DNA of 64,000 nucleotides, from positions 1 through 64,000 of the forward strand of contig CAZASZ010000003.1 in NCBI GenBank assembly GCA_964487925.1, given 5' to 3'. This document shows positions 31,452 to 41,017 of this stretch, piece after piece (the stretch's first letter is position 1; each line of letters starts with the position of its first letter). This DNA is from RI-283 sp964487925. GTDB lineage: Bacteria; Pseudomonadota; Gammaproteobacteria; SZUA-140. The position numbers were made by a program, and so were the translations under genes. Below the pieces are notes generated by a model. It saw only the letters and a list, made by a program, of their open reading frames with translations, was not told the origin of the DNA and made no database searches.

Positions 31452-31844
31452 GATGCCCCCCACCCTTGTGTTGTTAAGCAATTGAAACCGATATCCTTAC
31501 ATCGGAGATCCGACGGGACTTAAGGCATCCGTTCCGGTTCATAACCGGCGCGAACACAAGACCCATTGCGCGTTATGTATCAGCGTTGGAAACAATCCAT
31601 GCCCGGAATCCATCTCCCGACTGCCATGTCCCTCCTGGCCAGCCGTGGTCTCCCTGCGGGTCTTCCTGATCGCGCAATATTTTTTCGTTATTATCTTGAT
31701 TATCCTTATTAGGAAACCTCTGATCCAATCGCGAGCCGCCTCTTCGCGCGAAAAGGCGTACATCATGAGTCGCAAACTCGAACAAAACCTTAGCGATCAC
31801 TCGCCATCCCGTCTTGAAGGTGCAACATTTCATGGCAACCCGGC
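31452..31844. other. 393-base gap between hemD and hemX
   Basis: No gene that I can support lies here. Visible structure is a short hairpin CCGGTT-CAT-AACCGG at 31534-31548 and a locally AT-rich patch at about 31677-31714, against a GC-rich background. Two antisense-looking small open frames have no ribosome site. It may hold a promoter for hemXY, but no convincing pair of boxes was found. Confidence 0.4.
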
Positions 31845-32660
31845 TCACCCAGGATGCATCAGAGGGCCCTTAGAATAACATCCTTTTAGGGTAAGAATGA
31901 AACCAAGGTCGGTCATTTCCGCGGCCACCATTACCGGTCCGCCGAAACCCAGATCTCGCGCCAACGTGACGATCCTGGGGCCAATGACAACCAAAGGCAG
32001 AGATAGTAACCAGGACAGGCAGGCGGCCTCGCGTCCGGCGCCGACAAGGTTCTCGAGCGCCTCTCCGCTCGTCGCCGTAACCACATCAACACTCCGATCC
32101 GCAGCGAGCAGACTCAGTCGTCGCGCGCAATCTGGGGGGCTCCTGCGTGCGTAGACCTCCAGATACCCAACCGTCGCGCCCTGGGCTCTCAGTCCTTCCG
32201 CCAGCAACGCCCGCCCACCAAGACCGCGAATGATCAGGATTTTCTGCCCCGCGAGTCCGGCAAGTTCCGGTGCGGCTAGCAAGGACTCACTGTCACTGAC
32301 CGAACCGGGACAAAGATCCACCCTCACCCCCCGTTCAGCCAAACCAGCGGCCGTTGCCTGGCCGATGGCAACCACCCTGGGACGGGTCGGCCAGGAGCCG
32401 TAGTGCCCCATGATCGCGGAATAACCAAACCTGACGGCATTAGCGCTGATGAATACGAGCCAGCTGAAGTCATCCAGCGACGCCGGACCACCCCTAACCC
32501 AATCCGGCTCGATTGCGACGATCTCCAGCGATGGCAGGGCGATCGCCTGACCGCCCGCCTGCTCGATCAGGCGACATAGAGCTTCAGACTGTCCGGAGGG
32601 ACGGGTCACGAGCACCCGGAGACCGGAGAGGTCCGCAGGCCCTTGCGTCACCTTGGTCAT
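31845..32660 (-). CDS. hemD: uroporphyrinogen-III synthase
   Basis: HemD cyclises hydroxymethylbilane with inversion of ring D to make uroporphyrinogen III, the precursor of haem and sirohaem. The 271-residue protein shows the two-lobed pattern of this divergent family: LRVLVTRPSGQSEALCRLI at residues 14-32, WLVFISANAVRFG in the middle, and VDVVTATSGEALENLV in the second lobe. It follows hemC by 20 bases and is surely co-transcribed. Its C-terminal tail is a little longer than usual. Confidence 0.92.
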   Translation of the reverse strand: MTKVTQGPADLSGLRVLVTRPSGQSEALCRLIEQAGGQAIALPSLEIVAIEPDWVRGGPASLDDFSWLVFISANAVRFGYSAIMGHYGSWPTRPRVVAIGQATAAGLAERGVRVDLCPGSVSDSESLLAAPELAGLAGQKILIIRGLGGRALLAEGLRAQGATVGYLEVYARRSPPDCARRLSLLAADRSVDVVTATSGEALENLVGAGREAACLSWLLSLPLVVIGPRIVTLARDLGFGGPVMVAAEMTDLGFILTLKGCYSKGPLMHPG

Positions 32661-32680
32661 GGCGCCCGGTGACTGCCCGT

Positions 32681-33625
32681 TCAGACCCGGGCAGCATCTC
32701 CGTTTTCGTAAACTGCGGCCAGTATCTCGCGCCCCCCAGCATCAAGGATCTCATCGGCCAGGGATTCCCCCATGGCGACGCCATCGCCCCGGTCACCGGA
32801 GCGCGAGCCTTCGACAATCCGACTGCCGTCCACTTCTCCGACCAGCCCCCTGAGGCTGAGAGTGTCACTATCGAGCACGGCATGCCCTCCAATCGGTACC
32901 TGGCACCCACCCTGCAAACGTGCATTGAAAGCCCGTTCGGCGAGCACGCGACAACGGGTATCGGGATCATCAAGACAGGCAATAAGCTGATCGATCCGGG
33001 CATCTCCCATCCTCGACTCGATACCGATAGCGCCCTGCCCAATCGCCGGCAAACATACCTCCGTAGACAGCAACTCGCGAATATGTACATTTAGCCCAAG
33101 GCGGATCAGCCCCGCAGAGGCCAGGATAATGGCATCGAACTGGCCTTCTTCAAGACGCTTCAAACGCGTACCGACATTGCCACGCAGGCTGGCGATCTTG
33201 AGATCGGGGCGCGCGCGCAACAACTGCAATTGCCGACGCAGGCTGGAGGTCCCAACGCGAGCCTCCTCGGGAAGATTCGCGAAGCAGTCAAATCGCTCAG
33301 AGACAAAGGCATCCCGAGGCTCTTCGCGTTCGAGGATGGTCGACAGATGCAAACCGTCTGGCAACTCGACAGGAACGTCCTTCATAGAATGAACGGCAAT
33401 ATCCGCTCGGCCATCCAACAGCGCCTGCTCAAGTTCCTTGACGAACAGCCCCTTGCCACCAACCTTGGCAAGCGGCGTGTCGAGTATTTTGTCGCCCTGC
33501 GTGACCATTCGAACCAGCTCGACCTCAAGTCCCTCATGTTGCGCCATCAAGAGCGCACGTACATGCTCGGCCTGCCACAGGGCAAGGGGACTCTGTCTGG
33601 TAGCGATGCGAATGATGTCTGACAT
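32681..33625 (-). CDS. hemC: hydroxymethylbilane synthase (porphobilinogen deaminase)
   Basis: HemC joins four porphobilinogen molecules into hydroxymethylbilane. From ATG 33625 it has 314 residues and begins [19 protein letters not shown]. The dipyrromethane cofactor is carried by the Cys in [10 protein letters not shown], near residue 243. Conserved active-site stretches [10 protein letters not shown] and GTSSLRRQ are present. Three additional codons upstream are possible. It is divergent from argH. Confidence 0.96.
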   Translation of the reverse strand: MSDIIRIATRQSPLALWQAEHVRALLMAQHEGLEVELVRMVTQGDKILDTPLAKVGGKGLFVKELEQALLDGRADIAVHSMKDVPVELPDGLHLSTILEREEPRDAFVSERFDCFANLPEEARVGTSSLRRQLQLLRARPDLKIASLRGNVGTRLKRLEEGQFDAIILASAGLIRLGLNVHIRELLSTEVCLPAIGQGAIGIESRMGDARIDQLIACLDDPDTRCRVLAERAFNARLQGGCQVPIGGHAVLDSDTLSLRGLVGEVDGSRIVEGSRSGDRGDGVAMGESLADEILDAGGREILAAVYENGDAARV

Positions 33626-33724
33626 GACGAACACAACCTTGGCTGAAATTGGAAACCGCGGAGTTTAACATGCCCACGGTGCGATCAGGGAATTCGGCCC
33701 TGGGAGTCTTTCGGAACAGGGTGA

Positions 33725-33730
33725 TATACT
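33725..33730 (+). promoter_or_regulatory. -10 box upstream of argH
   Basis: TATACT at 33725-33730 lies 33 bases before the argH ATG. No convincing -35 hexamer sits 16-18 bases upstream (GGGAGT there). It fits position and sequence for an argH promoter, but the support is one box only. Confidence 0.35.
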
Positions 33731-33762
33731 GCCGCCCTCCACCCAATTCAGGATTTTCGAGC

Positions 33763-35187
33763 ATGTCAGAGGAACCATCGACCACCGCCAAACCCTGGGG
33801 CGGGCGCTTTACGGAAGCGACCGACAGCTTTGTCGACGCCTTCGGCGCGTCCGTCGGATTTGACCGGCGGCTTTATCGTCACGATATCGCGGGCTCAATC
33901 GCCCACGCCCGTATGCTCGCTCGAGTCGGCGTACTGACCGAGGAGGAGTGCGAGGCCATCTGCACCGGACTTGATGAGATCCGCTCGGAAATAGATCGCG
34001 GCGACTTCAATTGGCTGGTCAGCCTTGAAGACGTACATATGAATATTGAGGCCCGGTTGACTCAGCGCATCGGTGACGCTGGCAAAAAGCTCCATACCGG
34101 ACGCTCCCGGAATGATCAGGTCGCGACCGACCTGCGCCTCTATCTGAGAGACGAATGCGATGCGATCGTTGAACAGCTGATTCGCCTTCAGGAGGTCATC
34201 ATCGATCTGGCTGAGACCGAGGCCGGAACGATCATGCCGGGTTTCACGCATCTTCAGACCGCGCAACCGATCACTTTCGGTCATCACATGCTAGCCTGGA
34301 ATGCCATGTTGCAACGGGATCGTGAACGTATCTCCGACTGCCGCAAGCGTATCAATATCATGCCGCTGGGGTCAGCAGCCCTAGCCGGAACGAGCTACCC
34401 GATTGACCGTGCCTACACGGCAGAGCTGCTTGGGTTTTCAGGCATCAGCGAGAATTCTCTGGACGCCGTCAGCGATCGTGACTTCGTCGTTGAATTTATC
34501 GCGGCCGGGGCATTGATCATGACTCACCTATCGCGATATTCCGAGGAACTGATCCTCTGGTCCACGGCGCAATTCGATTTCATCGAGCTATCAGACGGTT
34601 TTTGTACGGGCTCATCCATCATGCCGCAGAAAAAGAATCCGGATGTCCCTGAACTGATCCGAGGAAAGACGGGCCGGGTCAACGGGGATCTAATCTGCAT
34701 GCTGACCTTGCTAAAGGGCCAGCCATTGGCCTACAACAAGGACAACCAGGAGGATAAGGAACCACTGTTCGATACCATCGACACGCTACGGGGCAGCCTG
34801 CATGTCTTCGCCGAGATGCTGCCCGCTATGGAGATCCGCCGGGAGAATATGAAGAAGGCCGCGAACGAGGGTTTTTCGACCGCGACCGATCTTGCCGACT
34901 ACCTCGTGCGCCGCGGCATCCCGTTCCGCGACGCCCACGAGATCGTCGGCAAAACCGTGCGCTACTGCATTGATCATGGCAAAGGCCTTTCCGACCTCAG
35001 CATCGACGAACTGCAAGCGCTCAACCCACAGATTGAAGACGACGTATTCGCGATCCTGACTCTGGAAGGATCCGTGGCGGCGCGTGATCACCTCGGTGGC
35101 ACCGCACCAAGACAGGTTCGCCTGGCCGCCAAACGGGCTCGCCAATCGCTTCATAAGGAAAACTTAAGCAAGCCACATACCGAGTAG
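33763..35187 (+). CDS. argH: argininosuccinate lyase
   Basis: ArgH splits argininosuccinate into arginine and fumarate, the last step of arginine synthesis. From ATG 33763 it has 474 residues; the frame is open 38 codons further upstream but that part overlaps the promoter region. The fumarase-superfamily signature [12 protein letters not shown] is near residue 285, and [15 protein letters not shown] near 107. It stands as a single gene, divergent from hemC, with cyaA about 220 bases downstream. Confidence 0.97.
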   Translation: MSEEPSTTAKPWGGRFTEATDSFVDAFGASVGFDRRLYRHDIAGSIAHARMLARVGVLTEEECEAICTGLDEIRSEIDRGDFNWLVSLEDVHMNIEARLTQRIGDAGKKLHTGRSRNDQVATDLRLYLRDECDAIVEQLIRLQEVIIDLAETEAGTIMPGFTHLQTAQPITFGHHMLAWNAMLQRDRERISDCRKRINIMPLGSAALAGTSYPIDRAYTAELLGFSGISENSLDAVSDRDFVVEFIAAGALIMTHLSRYSEELILWSTAQFDFIELSDGFCTGSSIMPQKKNPDVPELIRGKTGRVNGDLICMLTLLKGQPLAYNKDNQEDKEPLFDTIDTLRGSLHVFAEMLPAMEIRRENMKKAANEGFSTATDLADYLVRRGIPFRDAHEIVGKTVRYCIDHGKGLSDLSIDELQALNPQIEDDVFAILTLEGSVAARDHLGGTAPRQVRLAAKRARQSLHKENLSKPHTE

Positions 35188-35404
35188 TTCTCTGCCGCCG
35201 TACAGCCCGTTCCCGACTTGATCGGGCCTGCGACACCCCGAATCTGCGAACTCGTTCACCAAACGACGCTCACTCCGCAACCTAATCTGTGCTCTCCATC
35301 GCGGAATCATCTCGCTATGGAAGGCTCCATCTTTTCACGGTCAGGCCGTTATTAATGCTGATGACACCGGCAAAACTAATTCAGCATCGGCAGCTCTGTT
35401 TAGC

Positions 35405-38248
35405 ATGATTGATATTAAGACCACACAACGACACTTTTTGGCCCTCAACCAGGAACGTCTCCGACGGACCAGCGAGGCGCTACGTCGCCGCCACAGGGAG
35501 GCCCTGGATATACTGCCCCTGCTCTTTCATGCCAACCATCCGACCTTTCCGGGCTATATATCGCCCAATACCCCCAAAGGGGTCGCGAATTATATCCCGT
35601 CCCAACGCAGTCTCGATGCCGCCGCCCGGTTCGTCAAAGAATTTGACTATAAACGTCGTGCTCAGCCGAGATACGATATCCACGCAATCTTTTTGATGGG
35701 CAGCAGTGGCACCATCGCACATTCGGAAAAGAGCGATTTCGATATCTGGCTCTGTCACTCGGACCACCTCAACTACGAGCAGCTGAGCGAACTCCAGGCA
35801 AAGGCGCACGCCATTGAACAGTGGGCCGAACAAATGGATCTGGAGATCCACTTTTTTCTCATGAATGCGCGGGCATTCTCCAACGGTGAAGGCGTCGAGC
35901 TCTCAAGCGAAAGTAGCGGCAGCGCCCAACATCACCTGCTGCTGGACGAATTCTATCGCACAGGCCTTATCATCGCCGGACGTACCCCAATATGGTGGCT
36001 GATTCCCGTAGAAGACGAATCCAACTACGAGACGATCGTCCATAAACTTATTCAAAAAAAGACCGTGATCGAAAACGAGGTCATCGATTTTGGCGGTCTG
36101 CCCGAGGTCCCAGCCGCGGAATTCTTCGGCGCTTCGCTCTGGCAACTCTACAAAGGTATCGACTCACCCTATAAATCAGTCCTCAAGATCATGCTGCTCG
36201 AGGTCTATGCCGCCTGCTATCCGCGTCTGGAACTGTTGAGTCTGCGTTTCAAGAAGGCAATTCACGACGGTGAAACTGAGCTCGCGAAACTCGACCCTTA
36301 CATCATGCTCTACAACGAAATCGCCGAATATCTCGAGGCCTGCGAAGACACCGAACGGCTTGAATTGCTGCGGCGATGTTTCTACATGAAGGTCAATGAA
36401 AAGCTAAGCCTGCCCGACGACCTTAAGAACCCGAGCTGGCGTAGGGAGACCCTGCACGAGATGGTGGAATCATGGGGCTGGGGCGCCGGCGAATTGCTCG
36501 AACTCGACAACAGGCCCCAATGGCGCATCGAGAAGGTCATAAAGGAACGCCGCAGCCTCGTCGCCGCCCTGACGCAAAGCTATAATGCCCTGTCCGATTT
36601 CGCTCGGACCCACAATAATCTAGCAATGATCAAACAGGATGATCTCAACACATTGGGCCGAAAGCTCTACGCTGCGTTCGAGAAAAAACCCGGCAAGATT
36701 GATCTGATCAACCGTGGGATTAGCGACAGCATCCAAGAACCGGCACTGTCGCTACATGAACATAGCGCCGCCGGCCAGTCCCACTGGTTGTTGTATCGTG
36801 GCATCGTCAACCGCGACGACGCCCTCGATCTCGCGCCGCTGCACCGTTCTCCAACCGTGATCGAAATGCTCAGCTGGTGCCACTTCAACCAAATCAACAA
36901 TGAGCAAACGGCCTGGGCCATCCATGTCTTGGACGCGAACTTCAATATCAAGGAGGTCAGAGGGCTCCAGACCATCCTGAGTCATCACTTCCCGAACGGG
37001 CTTCTGAACTTCGGGCAAGAACCAGACGTCACACGAGCCAGGGCCATGGTTTCGAGCACCGTATTCGCGAACGTCTGCGCGGAGCTTCCACAGGATCACA
37101 TCCGGCGTGGACATTGTCTGACCAGCGACAAAACGGACGCATTGAGCTTTGGGGGGATCAGCGAGAACCATATTATTTCGCTTGACCAAGTCGTCCAGAC
37201 CAGCTGGAACGAGGTCATCACTTCCCATTACAGTGGCGTACAGGGCATCCTGGACTGCCTGCGCGACAACCTTAGGTGGTCATCCATTGAGGGCAAGGAC
37301 AGCCATTGGACCGCGCCGACATGTCACTGCTCGTCCATCGGACATGGGGTTTCGATCTCACGCCGGGTCAACAATCTGCTCCGGGACGTCGAAGCGGCCC
37401 TCGGTGGCGGTGGCACCGGCGCAAACCCGAATCGCTATGTCCTGACCATCGGGCGCGACATGTATCTTCTTTGGCGCGACGTCAACGGCATGCAATCGCA
37501 AAAACTGGAGTCCTACCAGGAGCTCGTTCAGTATCTCGGAGACGTTCTGGCCTACTACAGTCCCGTGGTGTTCGATCGCTACACGTTGCCGAAAGACGTG
37601 CTACCGGCAATCTACCATCACCACGAGGCAGGCAAAATCCATGTGTACTATGTGAACCTACGCAGCAAGACTCGGCTCTTTATCATCGACGAAGGCGGCA
37701 CCTTGGTGTGCCAGACAGTACCAACTGACAACTCTGCCCTGTCCTTGCATCGCTACGTCACATTCCTGAAACAATGCAAACTCTTGGCTGGCCAGGAACC
37801 GGCCCCACTATGGGGTCATCCGGAGATCGCGTGCTTTCAGGTCAAGGCCGATCAGCGCTCGGATATCGTGCTGAGCCCGGCGCCCGCCACCGCACGCCAC
37901 GTGTCCGAAAATGAGACCCGGATACTCGCGTTGTCGGTCGAGAGTCACGCCGATGCGGATGAGCGCCCGACCTTTTCCATACAGTGCGGGGACAAGACCT
38001 TTGCATCGCACCAACTGGGCGATAAGATGTTCCGGGAACTCGCGCTCCACCTCATGACTCACGCCGACCGTGATCCGGGATATCCCTTGCGGATCACTTC
38101 CTTGGAAGCAATGCCGCGTTCGCTCGGTACCGATACATCCACGGGTATCCGCATGAGTCATTTCCTGAACTATCGCATGCGCATCGAAAAACGTATCGAT
38201 CACGCACTTATGCTGTTACAGGAAGAAAAAAAGGACCAAGCCGTGTGA
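35405..38248 (+). CDS. cyaA: class I adenylate cyclase
   Basis: CyaA makes cyclic AMP, the ligand of CRP, in the cytoplasm. The 947-residue length exceeds the 848 of Escherichia coli. The N-terminal catalytic domain has the nucleotidyltransferase motif GSSGTIAHSEKSDFDIWLCH at residues 99-118, with metal-binding Asp111 and Asp113. The C-terminal regulatory half is less conserved. The window also holds a cpdA-like phosphodiesterase (44978-45760), so synthesis and removal of cAMP are both encoded within 10 kb. No CRP gene is present here. Confidence 0.95.
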   Translation: MIDIKTTQRHFLALNQERLRRTSEALRRRHREALDILPLLFHANHPTFPGYISPNTPKGVANYIPSQRSLDAAARFVKEFDYKRRAQPRYDIHAIFLMGSSGTIAHSEKSDFDIWLCHSDHLNYEQLSELQAKAHAIEQWAEQMDLEIHFFLMNARAFSNGEGVELSSESSGSAQHHLLLDEFYRTGLIIAGRTPIWWLIPVEDESNYETIVHKLIQKKTVIENEVIDFGGLPEVPAAEFFGASLWQLYKGIDSPYKSVLKIMLLEVYAACYPRLELLSLRFKKAIHDGETELAKLDPYIMLYNEIAEYLEACEDTERLELLRRCFYMKVNEKLSLPDDLKNPSWRRETLHEMVESWGWGAGELLELDNRPQWRIEKVIKERRSLVAALTQSYNALSDFARTHNNLAMIKQDDLNTLGRKLYAAFEKKPGKIDLINRGISDSIQEPALSLHEHSAAGQSHWLLYRGIVNRDDALDLAPLHRSPTVIEMLSWCHFNQINNEQTAWAIHVLDANFNIKEVRGLQTILSHHFPNGLLNFGQEPDVTRARAMVSSTVFANVCAELPQDHIRRGHCLTSDKTDALSFGGISENHIISLDQVVQTSWNEVITSHYSGVQGILDCLRDNLRWSSIEGKDSHWTAPTCHCSSIGHGVSISRRVNNLLRDVEAALGGGGTGANPNRYVLTIGRDMYLLWRDVNGMQSQKLESYQELVQYLGDVLAYYSPVVFDRYTLPKDVLPAIYHHHEAGKIHVYYVNLRSKTRLFIIDEGGTLVCQTVPTDNSALSLHRYVTFLKQCKLLAGQEPAPLWGHPEIACFQVKADQRSDIVLSPAPATARHVSENETRILALSVESHADADERPTFSIQCGDKTFASHQLGDKMFRELALHLMTHADRDPGYPLRITSLEAMPRSLGTDTSTGIRMSHFLNYRMRIEKRIDHALMLLQEEKKDQAV

Positions 38249-38254
38249 ATACTT

Positions 38255-38393
38255 CACCGGCTAAAGCCGGTGGCTTCGGGTTACGGCTAAAAGCCGGATT
38301 GATCGGCCGTACGGCCGATTGTACCCTCTCCCCATCAAGGGGAGAGGGAGTAAAAGCAACATTGCCGCCTAAAGGCGTGAGATTTTAAATCTC
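38255..38393. repeat. patch of six consecutive short palindromes after cyaA
   Basis: The perfect inverted repeats are CACCGGCT/AGCCGGTG (38255-38272), CGGCT/AGCCG (38284-38296), ATCGGCCGTACGGCCGAT (38302-38319), CCCTCTCCCC/GGGGAGAGGG (38324-38348), CGCCT/AGGCG (38366-38377) and GAGATTT/AAATCTC (38379-38393). The patch fills most of the gap between convergent cyaA and a lipoprotein gene. It may be a REP-like cluster, a composite terminator, or the remnant of a mobile-element end. The inverted repeats are seen; the origin is inference. Confidence 0.8.
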
Positions 38394-38449
38394 CTATTTA
38401 AAGACTTTAAAGCGCGCCGAAGGGTGTATTGCCGTGTTAAAAACAGTAT

Positions 38450-38965
38450 CTATAGCTGAGGCGGCAGAATGGGCTCGTCCTGGGTGTCCTGACCGACGGG
38501 CACCGCGCCCTTGATAAGGGCGTGCGCCCGTCTGACATCGATCATTTCAGAGGCCCCCCGAAACTCGCCGTCGACCGGAGTCATGACAATATATTGTGTT
38601 TCGGCAGGCTTGAGATTGAACTCACGCGAATGAACCCGTGTATCGAAGGCATGCTTCGGTCCCCAGGTGGTATCTGAATACACCTTGACCCGAACCTTAC
38701 CGGGCAGCAATCGCAACAAGATGTATTCCCCCTTGCCCATCGCCATGAGATGCTTGCGCCCGACCTCAACCTGAATACGGTTATCGGCGGCGCCCATGTA
38801 GCGTTCGGTCCGGGGCCGAATAAAATAGACCTTGGTGGCCAAACCATCGCTCTTAGGTCGCAGCAGTGGATGGTCGCGGTCGACGGTCGTCACCGTGCAG
38901 GCGCCGAGCGCCACCGCCATCAAAACCAGGATCACACCGACCCGCCACGTCGCCTTTTTCAACAT
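38450..38965 (-). CDS. putative lipoprotein
   Basis: The protein is not assigned a function. From ATG 38965 it has 171 residues; a longer frame to 39004 is possible. A basic start and hydrophobic helix end in the lipobox Leu-Gly-Ala-Cys, so Cys23 would be lipidated and the protein held in an envelope membrane. The mature part resembles small lipoproteins with a DUF2846-like beta domain (KVYFIRPRTERYMGAADN, then GKGEYILLRLLPGKVRVKV). It is transcribed towards cyaA and follows the UMF1 transporter by 78 bases. Confidence 0.78.
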   Translation of the reverse strand: MLKKATWRVGVILVLMAVALGACTVTTVDRDHPLLRPKSDGLATKVYFIRPRTERYMGAADNRIQVEVGRKHLMAMGKGEYILLRLLPGKVRVKVYSDTTWGPKHAFDTRVHSREFNLKPAETQYIVMTPVDGEFRGASEMIDVRRAHALIKGAVPVGQDTQDEPILPPQL

Positions 38966-39043
38966 AGCCTTCGCCCCAAACCCCGAAAACCGAAAGTGTA
39001 ACACGACAACCCAGCTCTCATCGCACTTGGCACCGACCGCCCC

Positions 39044-40270
39044 CTAGACTCGCCGCAACAACCATGCGCCACCGATAAAAAGCGGTATTATCGCCAGCAC
39101 GCCCATTCGATTATCTCCGCTGAGCATGGTCACGAGGCCCAACACCACGGGGCCAAATATGGCTGCGGATTTCCCCAGCATGTTGTAGAAACCAAAGAGC
39201 TCCGCCGCGCGACCGGCAGGGATAAGGCTGGCAAAGAAGGAACGGCTCAAGGCCTGAATACCGCCTTGGACCAATCCGATCATTACCGCAAGAAGATAGA
39301 ACTCCTTCTCCGAGTTCATGCCATAGGCCAGCAGGCACACACTGATATAAACGGCGATCCCGACATAGAGTCCGTTTCGGGGACCTATACGATCAGCGGC
39401 CCAACCAAAAACCAACGCTGCGGGAAATCCAACGAACTGGGTAATCAGGAGTGCGATGATCAGGTCATCCGATTTAAGCCCGATAGACAGGCCGAAGTCC
39501 ACGGCCATCCTGATCACGGTATCGACACCGTCGATATAGAGCCAATATGCCAGCAGGAAGGTCCAGACCGGGCGCAGACCACGCAGGTGACCAAGCGTCT
39601 GCCGAAGGCGGCCAACCGCCGAGCCCAACAGACCGCGCATTGATCCTGTGCCGGTGCGTGCCTCGTCGACAAAATACCAAAGGGGAATCGAAAACACAGC
39701 CCACCAGACGGCCACGGACAGAAAGGACCAGCGCACGGCCATAGCCTTATCGGCAATCCCGAAGGCGCCGGGCCAGAGCGTCATGGACACATTCACGGCA
39801 AACAATAACCCTCCACCAAGATAGCCGAGGGAGAATCCCAGTGCCGAGATTCGCCCCATTATGCCCGCGCGGCCTACGTCCAAGATCAACGCATCATAAA
39901 ATACGTTAGCCGATGAAAAACCGATGATCGCAACTGTATAGCAGACCATCGCAAGCCCCCACGCCCCCTGTCCCACGAGATAAAGTGCGCCCGTGGTCGC
40001 GATTCCCAAGCCCGCGAAACCCAGCAACAGACGTTTCTTGAGGCCACCCCGGTCAGCCATGGCGCCCAACAGCGGCGCCAATACGGCAACGATTAAGCTG
40101 GCGCCAGCATTGGTGAGGGCAAGATAAAAAGTACTGTCGGCGATCTCAAGCGAGGCGGCCCAATATTGCTTGAAGAATAGCGGGAAAAATCCGGCCATGA
40201 CCGTGGTCGCGAAGGCCGAATTCGCCCAGTCATACAGGGCCCAGGAAAAGATCGACCGATCGACCCTCAC
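39044..40270 (-). CDS. UMF1-type MFS transporter
   Basis: This is a 408-residue major facilitator with about twelve membrane helices. It begins with the family landmark SWALYDWANSAFATTVMAGFFPLFF (residues 9-33, named here by its Asp-Trp-Ala-Asn-Ser core), seen in the UMF1 family related to fungal Atg22. ALSRSFFASLIPAGRAAELFGFYN near residue 335 also fits. The substrate is unknown. A small membrane protein and a VanZ-like gene lie upstream on the same strand. Confidence 0.88.
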   Translation of the reverse strand: MRVDRSIFSWALYDWANSAFATTVMAGFFPLFFKQYWAASLEIADSTFYLALTNAGASLIVAVLAPLLGAMADRGGLKKRLLLGFAGLGIATTGALYLVGQGAWGLAMVCYTVAIIGFSSANVFYDALILDVGRAGIMGRISALGFSLGYLGGGLLFAVNVSMTLWPGAFGIADKAMAVRWSFLSVAVWWAVFSIPLWYFVDEARTGTGSMRGLLGSAVGRLRQTLGHLRGLRPVWTFLLAYWLYIDGVDTVIRMAVDFGLSIGLKSDDLIIALLITQFVGFPAALVFGWAADRIGPRNGLYVGIAVYISVCLLAYGMNSEKEFYLLAVMIGLVQGGIQALSRSFFASLIPAGRAAELFGFYNMLGKSAAIFGPVVLGLVTMLSGDNRMGVLAIIPLFIGGAWLLRRV

Positions 40271-40331
40271 CTCAGCGCCCGAAAGGTGAAATCGCTCAGC
40301 ACACCTGCAATTCCATCATCAAGACGCAAAT

Positions 40332-40514
40332 CTAAGGGGTCTTTTCCGTGCTAGCCTCATCAGACGGGGCCTGACCCTCTGCCTTAATGCGATCCTCTTC
40401 GGCACGCTCACGGCGGCTTTTACGATCATCCAAGGCAAACACCACCAGCAGTGCCAGAGCCAACCCGATTACCACGACTTGTATAATTATTCCTGAAATA
40501 TCCTGGTCTTGCAT
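40332..40514 (-). CDS. small single-pass membrane protein
   Basis: This 60-residue protein is not recognised. One hydrophobic helix (about residues 8-28, IIIQVVVIGLALALLVVFAL) is followed by a strongly charged stretch (DDRKSRRERAEEDR) and an acidic tail. It lies 25 bases downstream of the VanZ-like gene and 61 bases upstream of the transporter, so one transcript is plausible. Composition and a clean ATG support a real gene. Confidence 0.6.
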   Translation of the reverse strand: MQDQDISGIIIQVVVIGLALALLVVFALDDRKSRRERAEEDRIKAEGQAPSDEASTEKTP

Positions 40515-40539
40515 ATCTTAAGATCCTTTATTGGTATTT

Positions 40540-40953
40540 TCATCCGCGCGCCTTGCCAGCATTCATATCCCGCAAAACGGGCAACCGAGTCATCCAAGGC
40601 AATATCAGATAAAACAATAATATCCCGCTGGCATCGGCGCCGACATCCAACAACGACGACTCCCTACCAGGAATGAAATGCTGAGCCCCTTCGATCCCAA
40701 GGCCATAAGCGATGAGCAAACCCGACTCGAGCCAACCGAACAGCCGCTCTGGAAAGGAGAAGTTTGCCAAAAAACTCAGCACAAGGAATGCAAATCCATG
40801 ATTGAGCTTGTCCCAATCAAAGAGGTTGAAGGGCGTCCCGTCGCTCGGAATCGTCGCATTGATAAATATAGATATCAAGGCCAACGCAAGCAGCATCCGG
40901 CAAGCCGGTATGAGCATCAAAATCCGCTCGTGATTCGGGATATTTGGGTGCAT
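40540..40953 (-). CDS. VanZ-like family membrane protein
   Basis: VanZ-like proteins are small polytopic membrane proteins; some confer teicoplanin resistance, but most have no known role. The 137 residues show four hydrophobic segments and the family pattern DKLNHGFAFLVLSFL followed by GIEGAQHFIPGRESSLLDVGADASG. The second ATG (residue 13) is an alternative start. It is divergent from the FGGY kinase gene. Confidence 0.82.
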   Translation of the reverse strand: MHPNIPNHERILMLIPACRMLLALALISIFINATIPSDGTPFNLFDWDKLNHGFAFLVLSFLANFSFPERLFGWLESGLLIAYGLGIEGAQHFIPGRESSLLDVGADASGILLFYLILPWMTRLPVLRDMNAGKARG

Positions 40954-41017
40954 ACTCGGAAATTATGATCCAGTGGGATGGAGTATTCTACAGCATCAAG
41001 GACCCCAAAGGTGCGAT

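Noticed and set aside
31573..31848. 91-codon frame on the minus strand between hemD and hemX
   Set aside because: It starts inside the hemD end, has no ribosome site, and resembles no known protein.
35206..35227. Hairpin CCCGA-CTTGA-TCGGG after argH as a terminator
   Set aside because: The stem is only five base pairs with no T-run, too weak to report as a feature.
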